64,000 nucleotides of DNA from Echinicola rosea. GTDB taxonomy: Bacteria > Bacteroidota > Bacteroidia > Cytophagales > Cyclobacteriaceae. Positions 9,543 to 18,377 of the stretch are shown here, piece by piece (within the stretch, counting starts at the first letter, position 1; the number at the start of each line of letters is the position of its first letter). The stretch lies in the NCBI RefSeq assembly GCF_005281475.1, contig NZ_CP040106.1, positions 5,074,001 through 5,138,000 on the forward strand, given 5' to 3'. The notes below the pieces were generated by a model. It did no database searches. It was not told where the DNA came from and saw only the letters and a list, made by a program, of their open reading frames with translations. A program made the position numbers and the translations under genes.

Positions 9543-9565
9543 GATTCAAACATAGGTTTTAGAGC

Positions 9566-10351
9566 ATGGCTGAATCTACCAATATCCTTTCTGAAAACAA
9601 AGACGGTATTCTCTACCTCACCATCAACCGGGAATCCAAACTAAACGCAATCAATTTTGACACCCTTGAAGAGCTGAAAAACATCTTCAATGAAGTTAGC
9701 GACAACAAGTCGATCAGGGGCGTGGTCTTGACGGGTTCTGGGGAAAAGGCCTTTGTTGCCGGTGCGGACATCAGTGAAATCGCAGAGCTGAATGAGCTGA
9801 ATGCCCGGAAATTTTCGGAAAATGGACAGGAAGTCTTCAGCCTGATCGAATCCTGCCACAAACCGGTCATTGCGGTGGTCAATGGATTTGCACTCGGTGG
9901 TGGGTGTGAGCTCTCCATGGCCTGCCACATGCGCATCGCTACCAGCAATGCCAAATTCGGACAGCCAGAAGTCAATTTGGGCATTATCCCTGGATATGGA
10001 GGCACCCAGCGACTGACTTTTTTGATAGGAAGAACAAAGGCCAATGAGCTGTTGATGACCGGCGACATGGTAGATGCACAAGAAGCAAAGTCCCTGGGTT
10101 TGGTAAACTATGTCACCAACTCCAAAGCCGAAGCAATCCAAAAAGCGGAAGAAATCCTGCAAAAGATCATGACTAAGGCTCCCCTTTCCATAGGAATGAT
10201 CATCGATTGTGTAAATGCCGTTTACAGCAATGACGAAAACGGCTACCTCATCGAGGCCAATAGCTTTGCCAGATGTGTAAAATCTGAGGATTATTCCGAA
10301 GGAACCTCTGCATTCCTGGAAAAACGAAAACCCAATTTTAAAGGGGAATAA
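9566..10351 (+). CDS. Enoyl-CoA hydratase/isomerase (crotonase) family protein
   Basis: 261 residues, normal for the crotonase superfamily. Likely hydrates trans-2-enoyl-CoA to 3-hydroxyacyl-CoA in fatty acid or amino acid breakdown. Oxyanion-hole segments AFVAGADISEI (about 65-75) and ALGGGCELSMACHMRIA (about 109-125) are intact, and both catalytic glutamates of true hydratases are present (GGGCE and FGQPEVNLGIIPGYGGTQRL). The substrate cannot be read from sequence. A flippase gene follows 21 bp downstream, possibly co-transcribed but functionally unrelated. Confidence 0.9.
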   Translation: MAESTNILSENKDGILYLTINRESKLNAINFDTLEELKNIFNEVSDNKSIRGVVLTGSGEKAFVAGADISEIAELNELNARKFSENGQEVFSLIESCHKPVIAVVNGFALGGGCELSMACHMRIATSNAKFGQPEVNLGIIPGYGGTQRLTFLIGRTKANELLMTGDMVDAQEAKSLGLVNYVTNSKAEAIQKAEEILQKIMTKAPLSIGMIIDCVNAVYSNDENGYLIEANSFARCVKSEDYSEGTSAFLEKRKPNFKGE

Positions 10352-10372
10352 GTCCCTCCTTCTTCCGGTCCC

Positions 10373-11884
10373 ATGAGTAAGCTCAAACAACTTGCCGGTC
10401 AAACTGCCATTTACGGAATCAGTAGTATTTTGGGAAGGGTTATCAACTTCCTCCTTCTCCCCCTCTACATCGCTTACCTTTCGAAGGAAGACCTTGGCTC
10501 CTTTACGGCCATTTATGCTTTCATTGCGTTTTTCAACGTGATTTTCACCTATGGTATGGAAACCACCTTCTTTAGGTTTTCTACCGGAAAAGGCCTGGAT
10601 CCACAAAAAGCCTATAACAATGTCCAATCCCTGATCCTCACCACTTCCTTGTCATTGGGAGCATTGCTGTTCCTGAGCGCGGAGCAATTGAGCGTGTGGA
10701 TGGACTACCCCGGTAAATCCCACCTGTTTCAGTGGACGGCCATAATCTTGACCATTGATGCTATCTTGGCCATCCCCTATGCCAGGCTCAGAGTAGAAAA
10801 TAAGTCCCTCAAATTTGCACTGACCAAGCTGCTAAATATCCTGCTGAACGTCGGATTTAATATCTTCTTTATCGTGGTCTGCCTGCATGTGTACGAAGGT
10901 GATTACCTTGGCTTTTTGCAGCCGTTCGTTGGTAGTTTTTACCATCCTGAATGGGGAGTGGATTATATTCTGCTTTCCAACCTCCTCGCCAATGCCCTGA
11001 TCATTCCGGTCCTTTTCTCGCTTTCAGGAAAGTTTAGTTGGCAGCTGGACAAAAGCATCCTGGGGCCTATGTGGAAGTATGCCCTTCCGCTGCTGTTTAT
11101 GGGCCTTGCCGGAGTGACCAATGAAGTCTTTTCAAGGTTCTTGTTCGAATACGTGCTCCCCGAAAACTTCTACCCCGGTCTTACCGCACGTGAAGCAGGA
11201 GGTATCTTCGGTGCCAACTTCAAGCTGGCCATCTTCATGAACCTGATCATCCAGGCCTTTAAGTACGCCGCAGAGCCGTTTTTCTTTTCCCAAAGCGAGG
11301 ACAAAAACAGCCCAAAGCTGTATGCCCGCGTCATGCACTGGTTCATTATTTTCTGCAGTGCACTGATGATTCTCGTCGCCGTAAACCTAGACATCATCAG
11401 CAAAATCATCCTTGGCAACAAAGGCTACCAAGCCGGCATGGACATCGTTCCCATGCTCCTGATGGGCTATTTGATGCTGGGGGTATATTTTAACCTCAGC
11501 ATCTGGTTTAAGATCACCGATCGAACCATTTATAGCTTTTACATCACCTTTACTGGAGCGGTGGTCACCATACTCGTGATCTTCCTAATGGTACCCCAAT
11601 ACGGCTATACCGGTGCTGCCATGAGCACCTTGGCCACCTACGTAGTCATGTCTGTCATGTGCTATTTCTTCGGCCAAAAATACTATCCCATCCCCTATAA
11701 GACCGCCAAGGATATTTTCTACTTGGTCATTGCATTTGGCTTTTCCTACTTGGGATTTTATATCCGATTGGATTCCGGCATCCTTACCTTTCTCGTCCAC
11801 AACTTACTTCCGTTGTTTTTTTTGGGATTGGTGGCCCTGATGGAGCGGGAAGAAATTAGCCAATTGAAAAAGAGATTGAAATAA
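10373..11884 (+). CDS. Polysaccharide/oligosaccharide flippase (Wzx-like, MATE-like MOP superfamily)
   Basis: 503 residues with about 12-14 hydrophobic helices and the characteristic start KQLAGQTAIYGISSILGRVINFLLLPLY, seen in polysaccharide biosynthesis membrane proteins that flip undecaprenyl-linked glycans across the inner membrane. Later TM segments include LFMGLAGVTNEVFSRFLF and PMLLMGYLMLGVYFNLSIWFKI. No polymerase or glycosyltransferases lie next to it, so its glycan is unknown. A lipid II flippase role is less likely. Confidence 0.85.
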   Translation: MSKLKQLAGQTAIYGISSILGRVINFLLLPLYIAYLSKEDLGSFTAIYAFIAFFNVIFTYGMETTFFRFSTGKGLDPQKAYNNVQSLILTTSLSLGALLFLSAEQLSVWMDYPGKSHLFQWTAIILTIDAILAIPYARLRVENKSLKFALTKLLNILLNVGFNIFFIVVCLHVYEGDYLGFLQPFVGSFYHPEWGVDYILLSNLLANALIIPVLFSLSGKFSWQLDKSILGPMWKYALPLLFMGLAGVTNEVFSRFLFEYVLPENFYPGLTAREAGGIFGANFKLAIFMNLIIQAFKYAAEPFFFSQSEDKNSPKLYARVMHWFIIFCSALMILVAVNLDIISKIILGNKGYQAGMDIVPMLLMGYLMLGVYFNLSIWFKITDRTIYSFYITFTGAVVTILVIFLMVPQYGYTGAAMSTLATYVVMSVMCYFFGQKYYPIPYKTAKDIFYLVIAFGFSYLGFYIRLDSGILTFLVHNLLPLFFLGLVALMEREEISQLKKRLK

Positions 11885-12230
11885 ACTCAGGTTTGGTCTG
11901 GGCAATTTGATTGTCATAAAATTTACCTCAGCACATTGGCCTCCCTACTGCTTTCAAGGTTTACTGCCATTTCCAGTGATTAATTCAGCTTAACATGCCA
12001 TCAGCGTGGTATATCTTCTAACCTTCGGATCCGGCCAAAAGGTGCTTATCATGACTTTGCTAGCACTAACCTCCATTATCAACTTACTTTTATTGAATAA
12101 TACAATTCACCAAAAACTCAAATAAATAGTCCTTTACCAAAACCGAGGAAGCATTACTTCATCGTTTTTGTTAAAATCATTTATATCTTTGACAGTAAAG
12201 CATTATTTCAATCATTTATATAAACTTCAA
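11885..12230. other. Intergenic stretch with possible GH105 promoter
   Basis: No gene seen. TATCTTTG at 12184-12191 matches TAnnTTTG and lies 39 bases before the chosen start of the next gene; the nearest TTTG (12167-12170) is only 13 bases upstream, so the promoter call is weak. A longer frame opening at 12168 would run through this element and is not preferred. Confidence 0.35.
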
Positions 12231-13358
12231 ATGAACGGCATTTTTAAAAAAGGACAGCTGGCACTTACTATTCTGACGATAGGGATTTGTAGCACCGCTT
12301 GGGCACAGACCAATGCCCCCACTAAACAAGGAATCCACAGCAGCATGCAAAAAGTGGCGGATTGGCAAATCGAAAACTTCTGGGAGGCAGGGCACGGCAG
12401 ACGGGTGCACGAACCGACCAACTGGACCAATGGCGCCTTATACGTGGGCATGATGAAATGGGCCAACCTTTCGGATGATGCCGCCTATACGGATTTTCTA
12501 AAAGGAATTGGCGAAAAAACCGAGTGGAAGCTGGGATCTCGACTCGGGCGCTATCATGCCGACGAACATACCGTTGGGCAAATGTACCTGGAGCTCTACC
12601 GCAAAACGGGCGAAGAAAAAATGCTGGAACCCACCCAAAAACACATGGAGTATATCCTTTACCATCCCTCCCAAAGTTCGCTGCACTGGAAAACCCCTTA
12701 TCACCAAGACCGCTGGAACTGGTGCGATGCCTTGTTCATGTCGCCAGCCGTTTGGGCAAAGCTGACCAAAATCACCGGGGATAAAAGGTACCTCGATTTT
12801 ATGATTGCCGAATTCAAGGCCACCACCGATTTTTTGTTTGACAAAAAAGAAAGCCTTTATTACCGCGACGAAAGCTACTTCGACAAGACCGACAACGGCA
12901 CCAAAGTCTTTTGGTCACGCGGCAATGGCTGGGTATTTGCCGGGCTGGCCAATGTCATATCAGAGTTGGAGCCGGGCACTTCCGAATACAAGTATTTAGT
13001 AAAGATCTACAAGAAAATGGCCAAACGCCTAAAAGAACTGCAGACTGTCGATGGCTATTGGGCCATGAGCCTCTTGGGAGCCGAATATTACCCCACTCCT
13101 GAAACCAGTGGCACAGGATTTTTTACTTATGGATTCGCTTGGGGCATCAACAATGGCATTTTGGACAAGGAGGATTATGAGGAAGTCGTCTGGAAAGGCT
13201 GGAAGGCGCTTCAGCAATGTGTCACCGAAGATGGCATGCTTGGCTATGTACAGCCCATTGGTGCCGCTCCCGGCAAAGCCTGGCCGGACAAAACCGAGGT
13301 CTATGGTGTCGGAGCATTCCTGAGTGCTGGCACGGAAATCTACAAAATGCTCCAATAA
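12231..13358 (+). CDS. GH105 family unsaturated (rhamno)galacturonyl hydrolase, exported
   Basis: 375 residues from ATG 12231, which gives a good signal peptide (FKKGQLALTILTIGICSTAWAQ). GH105/GH88 enzymes remove the unsaturated uronic acid left by pectate or rhamnogalacturonan lyases by hydration of its double bond. Family marks: WQIENFWEAGHGRRVHEPTNWTNGALYVGM, HADEHTVGQMYLELYR, DRWNWCDALFMSPAVWAKL with the catalytic Asp, FWSRGNGWVFAGLA, and ETSGTGFFTYGFAWGINNGIL. It stands alone rather than in a polysaccharide utilisation locus, so the exact substrate is open. Confidence 0.88.
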   Translation: MNGIFKKGQLALTILTIGICSTAWAQTNAPTKQGIHSSMQKVADWQIENFWEAGHGRRVHEPTNWTNGALYVGMMKWANLSDDAAYTDFLKGIGEKTEWKLGSRLGRYHADEHTVGQMYLELYRKTGEEKMLEPTQKHMEYILYHPSQSSLHWKTPYHQDRWNWCDALFMSPAVWAKLTKITGDKRYLDFMIAEFKATTDFLFDKKESLYYRDESYFDKTDNGTKVFWSRGNGWVFAGLANVISELEPGTSEYKYLVKIYKKMAKRLKELQTVDGYWAMSLLGAEYYPTPETSGTGFFTYGFAWGINNGILDKEDYEEVVWKGWKALQQCVTEDGMLGYVQPIGAAPGKAWPDKTEVYGVGAFLSAGTEIYKMLQ

Positions 13359-13457
13359 TTCAGTCATGTAATTCAAACACGATTTGCCCACGGAAACCAT
13401 CGAAACCATGAACCGGCTAAAGTGCTTTCGCTGGTTTCCCGAAGCAACTCATACCGG

Positions 13458-13505
13458 AAGCGTTCTCCACCGACTTTCTCCTCCTGAAACAGCCAGGGAA
13501 CGCTT
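13458..13505 (+). terminator. Possible terminator after the GH105 gene
   Basis: AAGCGTTC (13458-13465) is complementary to GAACGCTT (13498-13505), with a 32-base loop and a T-rich tail (TCTATTTTTTAT). The loop is long, so this is tentative. Confidence 0.3.
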
Positions 13506-13548
13506 TCTATTTTTTATCCACTCATTCCGTCAATTAAAAATAACCCCC

Positions 13549-13556
13549 TATCTTTG
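13549..13556 (+). promoter_or_regulatory. Promoter -7 element of dut
   Basis: TATCTTTG fits TAnnTTTG and lies 31 bases before the dut ATG. No TTTG box at the expected distance. Confidence 0.4.
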
Positions 13557-13587
13557 ATCCAAAAGATACATTTAAAAAAACACTACC

Positions 13588-14022
13588 ATGCAGGTCAACG
13601 TCATTAACCGATCCAAACATCCCCTTCCCGAATACCAAACGGACCTTTCTGCAGGCCTGGACCTCAGGGCGAATTTAACAGAATCCATTACCTTGGAGCC
13701 GCTGGAAAGGATTTTGGTGGGCACCGGCTTGTTCATGGAACTTCCCGCGGGTCATGAGGCCCAGATCCGCCCCAGGAGTGGCCTGGCTTACAAGCATGGA
13801 ATCACCGTACTCAACTCTCCAGGAACCATCGACGCCGATTACAGGGGAGAGATCAAGGTGCTTTTAGTAAACCTTTCTAAGGAGCCTTTCGAAATCAAGG
13901 ACGGCGAACGTATCGCCCAGATGGTCGTGGCCCGCCATGAACAGATCCAATGGAAAAAGGCTGCCGAAGTATCGGAAACCCAACGGGGAGCAGGTGGATT
14001 TGGCAGCACAGGAAAATCCTGA
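13588..14022 (+). CDS. dut: Deoxyuridine 5'-triphosphate nucleotidohydrolase (dUTPase)
   Basis: 144 residues, the usual length of a trimeric dUTPase that hydrolyses dUTP to dUMP and pyrophosphate, keeping uracil out of DNA and feeding dTMP synthesis. The conserved motifs are readable in order: SAGLDLRAN (1), [11 protein letters not shown] (2), [15 protein letters not shown] (3, catalytic Asp), GERIAQMVV (4) and the C-terminal [10 protein letters not shown] (5) that closes over the active site. Confidence 0.97.
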   Translation: MQVNVINRSKHPLPEYQTDLSAGLDLRANLTESITLEPLERILVGTGLFMELPAGHEAQIRPRSGLAYKHGITVLNSPGTIDADYRGEIKVLLVNLSKEPFEIKDGERIAQMVVARHEQIQWKKAAEVSETQRGAGGFGSTGKS

Positions 14023-14141
14023 TCACGTTAAATTTCGTGAAACGGCTTTTGGGGAATGAACCAAAAAGACCTTAAGTTTGTACGTTTTGTCAGGTAGATA
14101 CCACATATCTTCCTGATAATCTCACCAGTTCGAAACAAAAC

Positions 14142-15890
14142 ATGCGAGTAAATACCATCAAGCAATACCTCCTCTACCTAGCACTGACCATGCCACTGGT
14201 GTTCCTTGGTCCAGTGGCCAATGCACAATTCAATCTCTTTAAAAGTGCCAAAAAGGAACAGAAAGAAAAGGACATGGCTGCAAGGCTGTTTATTGAGGGT
14301 GAAAAGCACATGATGCTGGAGGACTATGAAAAAGCTTACTTTTACTTTAACAAGGCCCATGACCTGACCCCTGAATCGGGCGCTGTAAACTTCAAGATGG
14401 CTGAAATCCTGGCGCGTGCCAATCAAAATGAAAAGGCTTTGGAGCACGGTCAAAAGGCCATTGATGCAGATCCTGAAAACAAATATTACCACCTGCTGAT
14501 CGCTGAAGTCTATACCAAGCAAAACCAACCGGAAAAAGCTGCAGAGATCCTGAAAACGCTGATCGAACGATCCGATGACAACCAACAGTATATCTTGGAA
14601 CTTGCGTCGCTATACCTCTCCACCCAGCAATTTGACAAAGCCCTAATTGCCTTGGACAAAGCGGAAGAATATTATGGGGTGGTCGAACAGCTTTCCGTGC
14701 AAAAGCAGCGCATTTACCTGAAACAAAACAACTTGGAAGCAGCCATCAAAGAAGGCGAGAAGCTCATAGAGGCCAATCCCGGAAATTCCCGTTATGTATT
14801 GGCATTGGTAGAAATCCTGTTTAACAACAACCGCACCGACCAAGCTCTCCAGATGGTAAATGCCTCACTTGAGGATTACCCCAACCAACCAGACCTACAC
14901 CTTGCGGCTTACACACTTTATAAGAAGAAAGAAGAGTATGCCTCGGCACAGGAACACCTCTTCACCGCCTTCAAAAGTCCCGATCTGGAAGGAGAGGTAA
15001 AGGCACAGACTTTTGGTGACATCATCCAAAAAGACCTCAAAACCAAGGAACGTGAGGAGCTATTGGACAGCCTGCAAGTACTTATGACCAAAACCAGCCC
15101 AAAAAGTGCGCCTGTCTTTACGATATTGGGTGATCGTGCCATGCAACACCAACAGCCTTCCAAGGCTTTGGAATATTACCAACAGTCCATCGCCCTCAAC
15201 CCCCAGGATGCCAAAGTCCTCCAAGGGGTCATCAGCCTGATGTTTGAACAAGGAAAGGACTTTTCAGCGATAGAAAAATACACGGTCATTGGCACGGAAG
15301 AGTTTTCCCAAAAACCGGAATTCTGGTTTTTTGATGGCACCGCCAAACTGGCTCTGAAGAAACACGAAGCTGCCGAAACCTCCCTAAAACAAAGCCTTGA
15401 GCTCAACGATGGGGTAAACAAACAGCTTGACCTGATGGTTTTGGGCCAACTTGGCGATACCTACCATGCCCTTGACAAAGAGGAACTGGCCTTTGAGGCA
15501 TATGACAAGGTTTTGGAAATTTCACCGGATGATGAACACGTCCTGAACAATTACGCCTATTTTCTGTCGTTGGAAAAAAAGGACTTGGACAAAGCGCTGG
15601 ACATGTCATCAAAACTGGTCAAGCGATTCCCGGACAACGCCACCTACCTGGACACGCATGCGTGGGTGCTTTTCCAAAAAAAAGATTATATAGACGCTGA
15701 AAAATACATGAAAAAAGCCCTCAAAATAGAGGAAAGCCCCAGTGGGGTAATGTTGGAGCATTATGGAGATATTCTATACCACACCGGGGATATAAATGGT
15801 GCCATGGATTATTGGGAAAAGGCCGCTGGCAAAAAAGATGTTTCTGATGAGTTGGGTAAAAAAATAAAGGACAAGAAATACTATGAATAA
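14142..15890 (+). CDS. Exported tetratricopeptide repeat protein
   Basis: 582 residues: signal peptide MRVNTIKQYLLYLALTMPLVFLGPVANAQ, a Lys/Glu-rich linker, then many TPR units from about residue 45 to the end, for example YFYFNKAHDLTPESGAVNFKMAEILARANQ and AFEAYDKVLEISPDDEHVLNNYAYFL. TPRs form a helical scaffold for partner binding, probably in the periplasm. The stop overlaps the next start by eight bases, and an EnvC-like gene follows, so an envelope or cell-wall assembly role is likely; partners are unknown. Confidence 0.85.
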   Translation: MRVNTIKQYLLYLALTMPLVFLGPVANAQFNLFKSAKKEQKEKDMAARLFIEGEKHMMLEDYEKAYFYFNKAHDLTPESGAVNFKMAEILARANQNEKALEHGQKAIDADPENKYYHLLIAEVYTKQNQPEKAAEILKTLIERSDDNQQYILELASLYLSTQQFDKALIALDKAEEYYGVVEQLSVQKQRIYLKQNNLEAAIKEGEKLIEANPGNSRYVLALVEILFNNNRTDQALQMVNASLEDYPNQPDLHLAAYTLYKKKEEYASAQEHLFTAFKSPDLEGEVKAQTFGDIIQKDLKTKEREELLDSLQVLMTKTSPKSAPVFTILGDRAMQHQQPSKALEYYQQSIALNPQDAKVLQGVISLMFEQGKDFSAIEKYTVIGTEEFSQKPEFWFFDGTAKLALKKHEAAETSLKQSLELNDGVNKQLDLMVLGQLGDTYHALDKEELAFEAYDKVLEISPDDEHVLNNYAYFLSLEKKDLDKALDMSSKLVKRFPDNATYLDTHAWVLFQKKDYIDAEKYMKKALKIEESPSGVMLEHYGDILYHTGDINGAMDYWEKAAGKKDVSDELGKKIKDKKYYE

Positions 15891-16623
15891 ACATTTTTTA
15901 CTGATCTTTTTCGCCGTCGTTTTCCTTTTGACCGGTTGTGCCAAAAAGACGCAAGTATATTCTTCTGATGAAGCCATGAAGGAATTTACCCCTTCCTATT
16001 TTGACTTCAATTACCTCAGTGCCAAAGCCCGGGTCGTCATGGAAGAACAAAGTGGCAAAACCACCCGCGGTACACTCAACCTCCGCGCCAAAAGGGACAG
16101 CATCATCTGGTTTAGCATCAGTCCGGGCCTGGGCATAGAAGCTGCCAGAGGGGTCATCACGCGAGAGGATATCAAGGTATTTGACCGGATCAATAACAAG
16201 GACATCAACCTCACCTTTAACCAATTCCAGAACACTTACGGGCTAAAACTCTCGCTGGACTTGTTTCAGAATGTCCTTTTTGCCAACATCCCTTATGGCG
16301 TCACCTACAGGGACAGGCTAATCCGGGTGGGAAAGACCTTCGAGCTCACCCAAAGAAGGGACGGGATCACTTATGAATCTGTCATCGGGGTACAGCATGG
16401 AAAGGTGACCGAGCTTACCACTGCTTCTAGGTTTCACAAGGGCAAGCTATCTGCCAGCTATCCGGAGTTTGAAAACCTGGACGGGCAGCCCTATGCCTAT
16501 AAAATTCTCCTGAAGTTATTGATGGAAAACTCCTCTTCTGATGTACAGTCCACGTTGGTCAACTTGGAATTTAACAAAGTGGAACTCCAGGATTCCCCAC
16601 TGTCATTTCCCTATAATTTCTGA
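15883..16623 (+). CDS. DUF4292 family lipoprotein
   Basis: 246 residues; lipoprotein signal MNKHFLLIFFAVVFLLTGC. The mature part (FDFNYLSAKARVVMEEQ, TLNLRAKRDSIIWFSISPGLGIEAARGVITREDIKVFDR, FQNVLFANIPYG) matches the Bacteroidota DUF4292 family as I know it; it resembles LolB/LolA-like beta folds, suggesting lipoprotein or hydrophobic-ligand handling, but this is inference. Translationally coupled to the upstream TPR gene (8-base overlap) and 3 bases before the EnvC-like gene. Confidence 0.8.
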   Translation: MNKHFLLIFFAVVFLLTGCAKKTQVYSSDEAMKEFTPSYFDFNYLSAKARVVMEEQSGKTTRGTLNLRAKRDSIIWFSISPGLGIEAARGVITREDIKVFDRINNKDINLTFNQFQNTYGLKLSLDLFQNVLFANIPYGVTYRDRLIRVGKTFELTQRRDGITYESVIGVQHGKVTELTTASRFHKGKLSASYPEFENLDGQPYAYKILLKLLMENSSSDVQSTLVNLEFNKVELQDSPLSFPYNF

Positions 16624-16626
16624 TCT

Positions 16627-17877
16627 ATGAAATATATTTTGGCGCTCGCTTTTCTGTTTATGCTTGCTTGGACAGCCTTTCCTGAACAGGGAAACCTAAT
16701 GGCGCAGACGTCCAAGTCAAGGGCCCAATTGGAAAAAGAAAAAGCTGAAGTGCTGGAGCGCCTGAAAGAATTCGATGAAATTCTAAAAAAGACTTCTGCC
16801 AGAAAGAAAAACACCATCAGTGAGCTGAACCTTGTCAGCAAGCAACTGGAAACCAGGGTGAGTTTCATACAGACCTTAAACAGGGAGGTAGCCCTACTCG
16901 ACAAGGAAATCCAGGAAACCAACAACCTCATTGGGTCGCTGGAGGATGACCTGGAGACCTTAAAAGAAGAATATGCCCAGATGGTCTATGTCTCTGCCAA
17001 ACTCAACAGCGGAGTCACCATTTTGACATTCATCTTCAGTTCCTCCACCTTCAAGCAGCTGTACATGCGGATAAGGTACCTGAAACAGTACAGCGATGCC
17101 CGTGCAAAACAGGTAGAGCAAATAGAAAAGGTAAGTGCAGACCTCAAGCAGCAACAGGCAAAACTGGAAAAGAAGAAAGCTGATAAGCAAACTGCCCTAC
17201 AGGAAGAACAAAGCCAGAAAAAAGAACTGGACCAACTCAAACAAGAACAACAGTCCATCGTCAACACCCTTTCGAACAAGGAGGAGGAAATCCGCAAAGA
17301 CATTGCCGAGACCAAAAAGCAGCAGGAAGAGCTGAACAGGCTGATTCGCAAGGTAATCGAAGAAGAAATCAAGCGGGCAGAGGCAGAAGCCAAAAAGGCC
17401 AATACCAAAACCACGAAATCTTCTGCGAACAGCATGCCGATGACACCTGAAGCTGCCGCCCTTTCCAGTTCCTTTGCGAGCAACCGAGGGAAATTACCTT
17501 GGCCAGTAGCCAGTGGTTTTGTCTCGGAAGCTTACGGGGACCATCCCCACCCCACACTCAAGGGCATCATGATCACCAATGACGGTATCGACATTCAGAC
17601 AAACCCCAGCGAAAACGTCAGGGCAGTCTTCGACGGTGTGGTGACCAAAGTTTCGACCATTCCCGGTATGGGCGGCACGATCATCATTCGCCACGGGGAA
17701 TACTACACCATGTACAGCAGACTTCAGACCATATCCGTAAAATCCGGCCAGACCGTCAAGGCAAATGACAAAATCGGGGAAGTGGCCACCAGCAGTGACG
17801 GCGTATCAGAAGTCCACTTCCAGACCTGGAAAGGGCTCCAAAAAATGAACCCTTCTTCTTGGTTAGCAGGAAAATAA
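16627..17877 (+). CDS. EnvC-like murein hydrolase activator (coiled coil plus degenerate LytM/M23 domain)
   Basis: 416 residues: signal peptide ending around LMAQ, a long coiled coil (about 28-270; KEKAEVLERLKEFDEIL, EEEIKRAEAEAKKA), and a C-terminal M23-fold domain (about 290-416). The zinc-ligand positions of active M23 peptidases are not conserved: NDGIDI stands where HxGID is expected, MYSRL where YxHL is expected, and SEVHFQTW where HLHFE is expected. This is the pattern of EnvC, which activates cell-wall amidases rather than cutting peptidoglycan itself. Last gene of a three-gene envelope operon. Confidence 0.85.
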   Translation: MKYILALAFLFMLAWTAFPEQGNLMAQTSKSRAQLEKEKAEVLERLKEFDEILKKTSARKKNTISELNLVSKQLETRVSFIQTLNREVALLDKEIQETNNLIGSLEDDLETLKEEYAQMVYVSAKLNSGVTILTFIFSSSTFKQLYMRIRYLKQYSDARAKQVEQIEKVSADLKQQQAKLEKKKADKQTALQEEQSQKKELDQLKQEQQSIVNTLSNKEEEIRKDIAETKKQQEELNRLIRKVIEEEIKRAEAEAKKANTKTTKSSANSMPMTPEAAALSSSFASNRGKLPWPVASGFVSEAYGDHPHPTLKGIMITNDGIDIQTNPSENVRAVFDGVVTKVSTIPGMGGTIIIRHGEYYTMYSRLQTISVKSGQTVKANDKIGEVATSSDGVSEVHFQTWKGLQKMNPSSWLAGK

Positions 17878-18096
17878 ATCAATATGGATGATTGGGCATT
17901 CTAATATGGCCTTCCCTCCTACTGATGTCCCAAAAATCCTTCTGTATGCCCCTAGACCAATCAATCATGTGCCTTTATAGGGCTTGTGATAAGGACCGGC
18001 CTCTTTTAATTCATGCACGGGCATGAGCATTTCTACGATAATATGAGTATCTTTACAAAAAAGATATTGAAAAAAACAAGAACTGTGTTCGATTCC

Positions 18097-18127
18097 TTTG
18101 TGTTAGTAAGACACAGTTATATATTTG
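18097..18127 (+). promoter_or_regulatory. Promoter of tatA
   Basis: TTTG (18097-18100), 19 bases, TATATTTG (18120-18127): an exact Bacteroidota vegetative promoter, 29 bases before the tatA ATG. Confidence 0.75.
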
Positions 18128-18156
18128 TACCGATTTAAAACTTAAATACGCTTATC

Positions 18157-18363
18157 ATGACTACATTGGGTTTCATTCAGAATATAGGAGGTGGTTCCTT
18201 GGTTGTTATCATCTTGGTTGTCATCCTTCTATTCGGAGCAAAACGAATCCCTGAACTGGCTCGCGGGCTGGGCAGAGGCATCAAAGAATTCAAAGATGCC
18301 ACTAAAGAGATTCAAGATGACATCGAAGATGGCATCAAGGGAGACAGTAAAAAGAAAAGTTAA
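18157..18363 (+). CDS. tatA: Sec-independent protein translocase subunit TatA/TatE
   Basis: 68 residues: one hydrophobic helix ([25 protein letters not shown], about 11-35) with the conserved [14 protein letters not shown] hinge, an amphipathic helix ([21 protein letters not shown]) and a charged tail. TatA oligomers form the channel component of the twin-arginine pathway exporting folded proteins. tatC is not adjacent. gatA starts 14 bases downstream, probably on the same transcript. Confidence 0.93.
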   Translation: MTTLGFIQNIGGGSLVVIILVVILLFGAKRIPELARGLGRGIKEFKDATKEIQDDIEDGIKGDSKKKS

Positions 18364-18377
18364 AAAAGTAACTACCA

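Noticed and set aside
9170..9553. 127-codon frame on the minus strand
   Set aside because: No family features; overlaps the consensus promoter of the enoyl-CoA hydratase gene.
9641..10627. 328-codon open frame on the minus strand
   Set aside because: Antisense to the enoyl-CoA hydratase and flippase genes, which have clear motifs.
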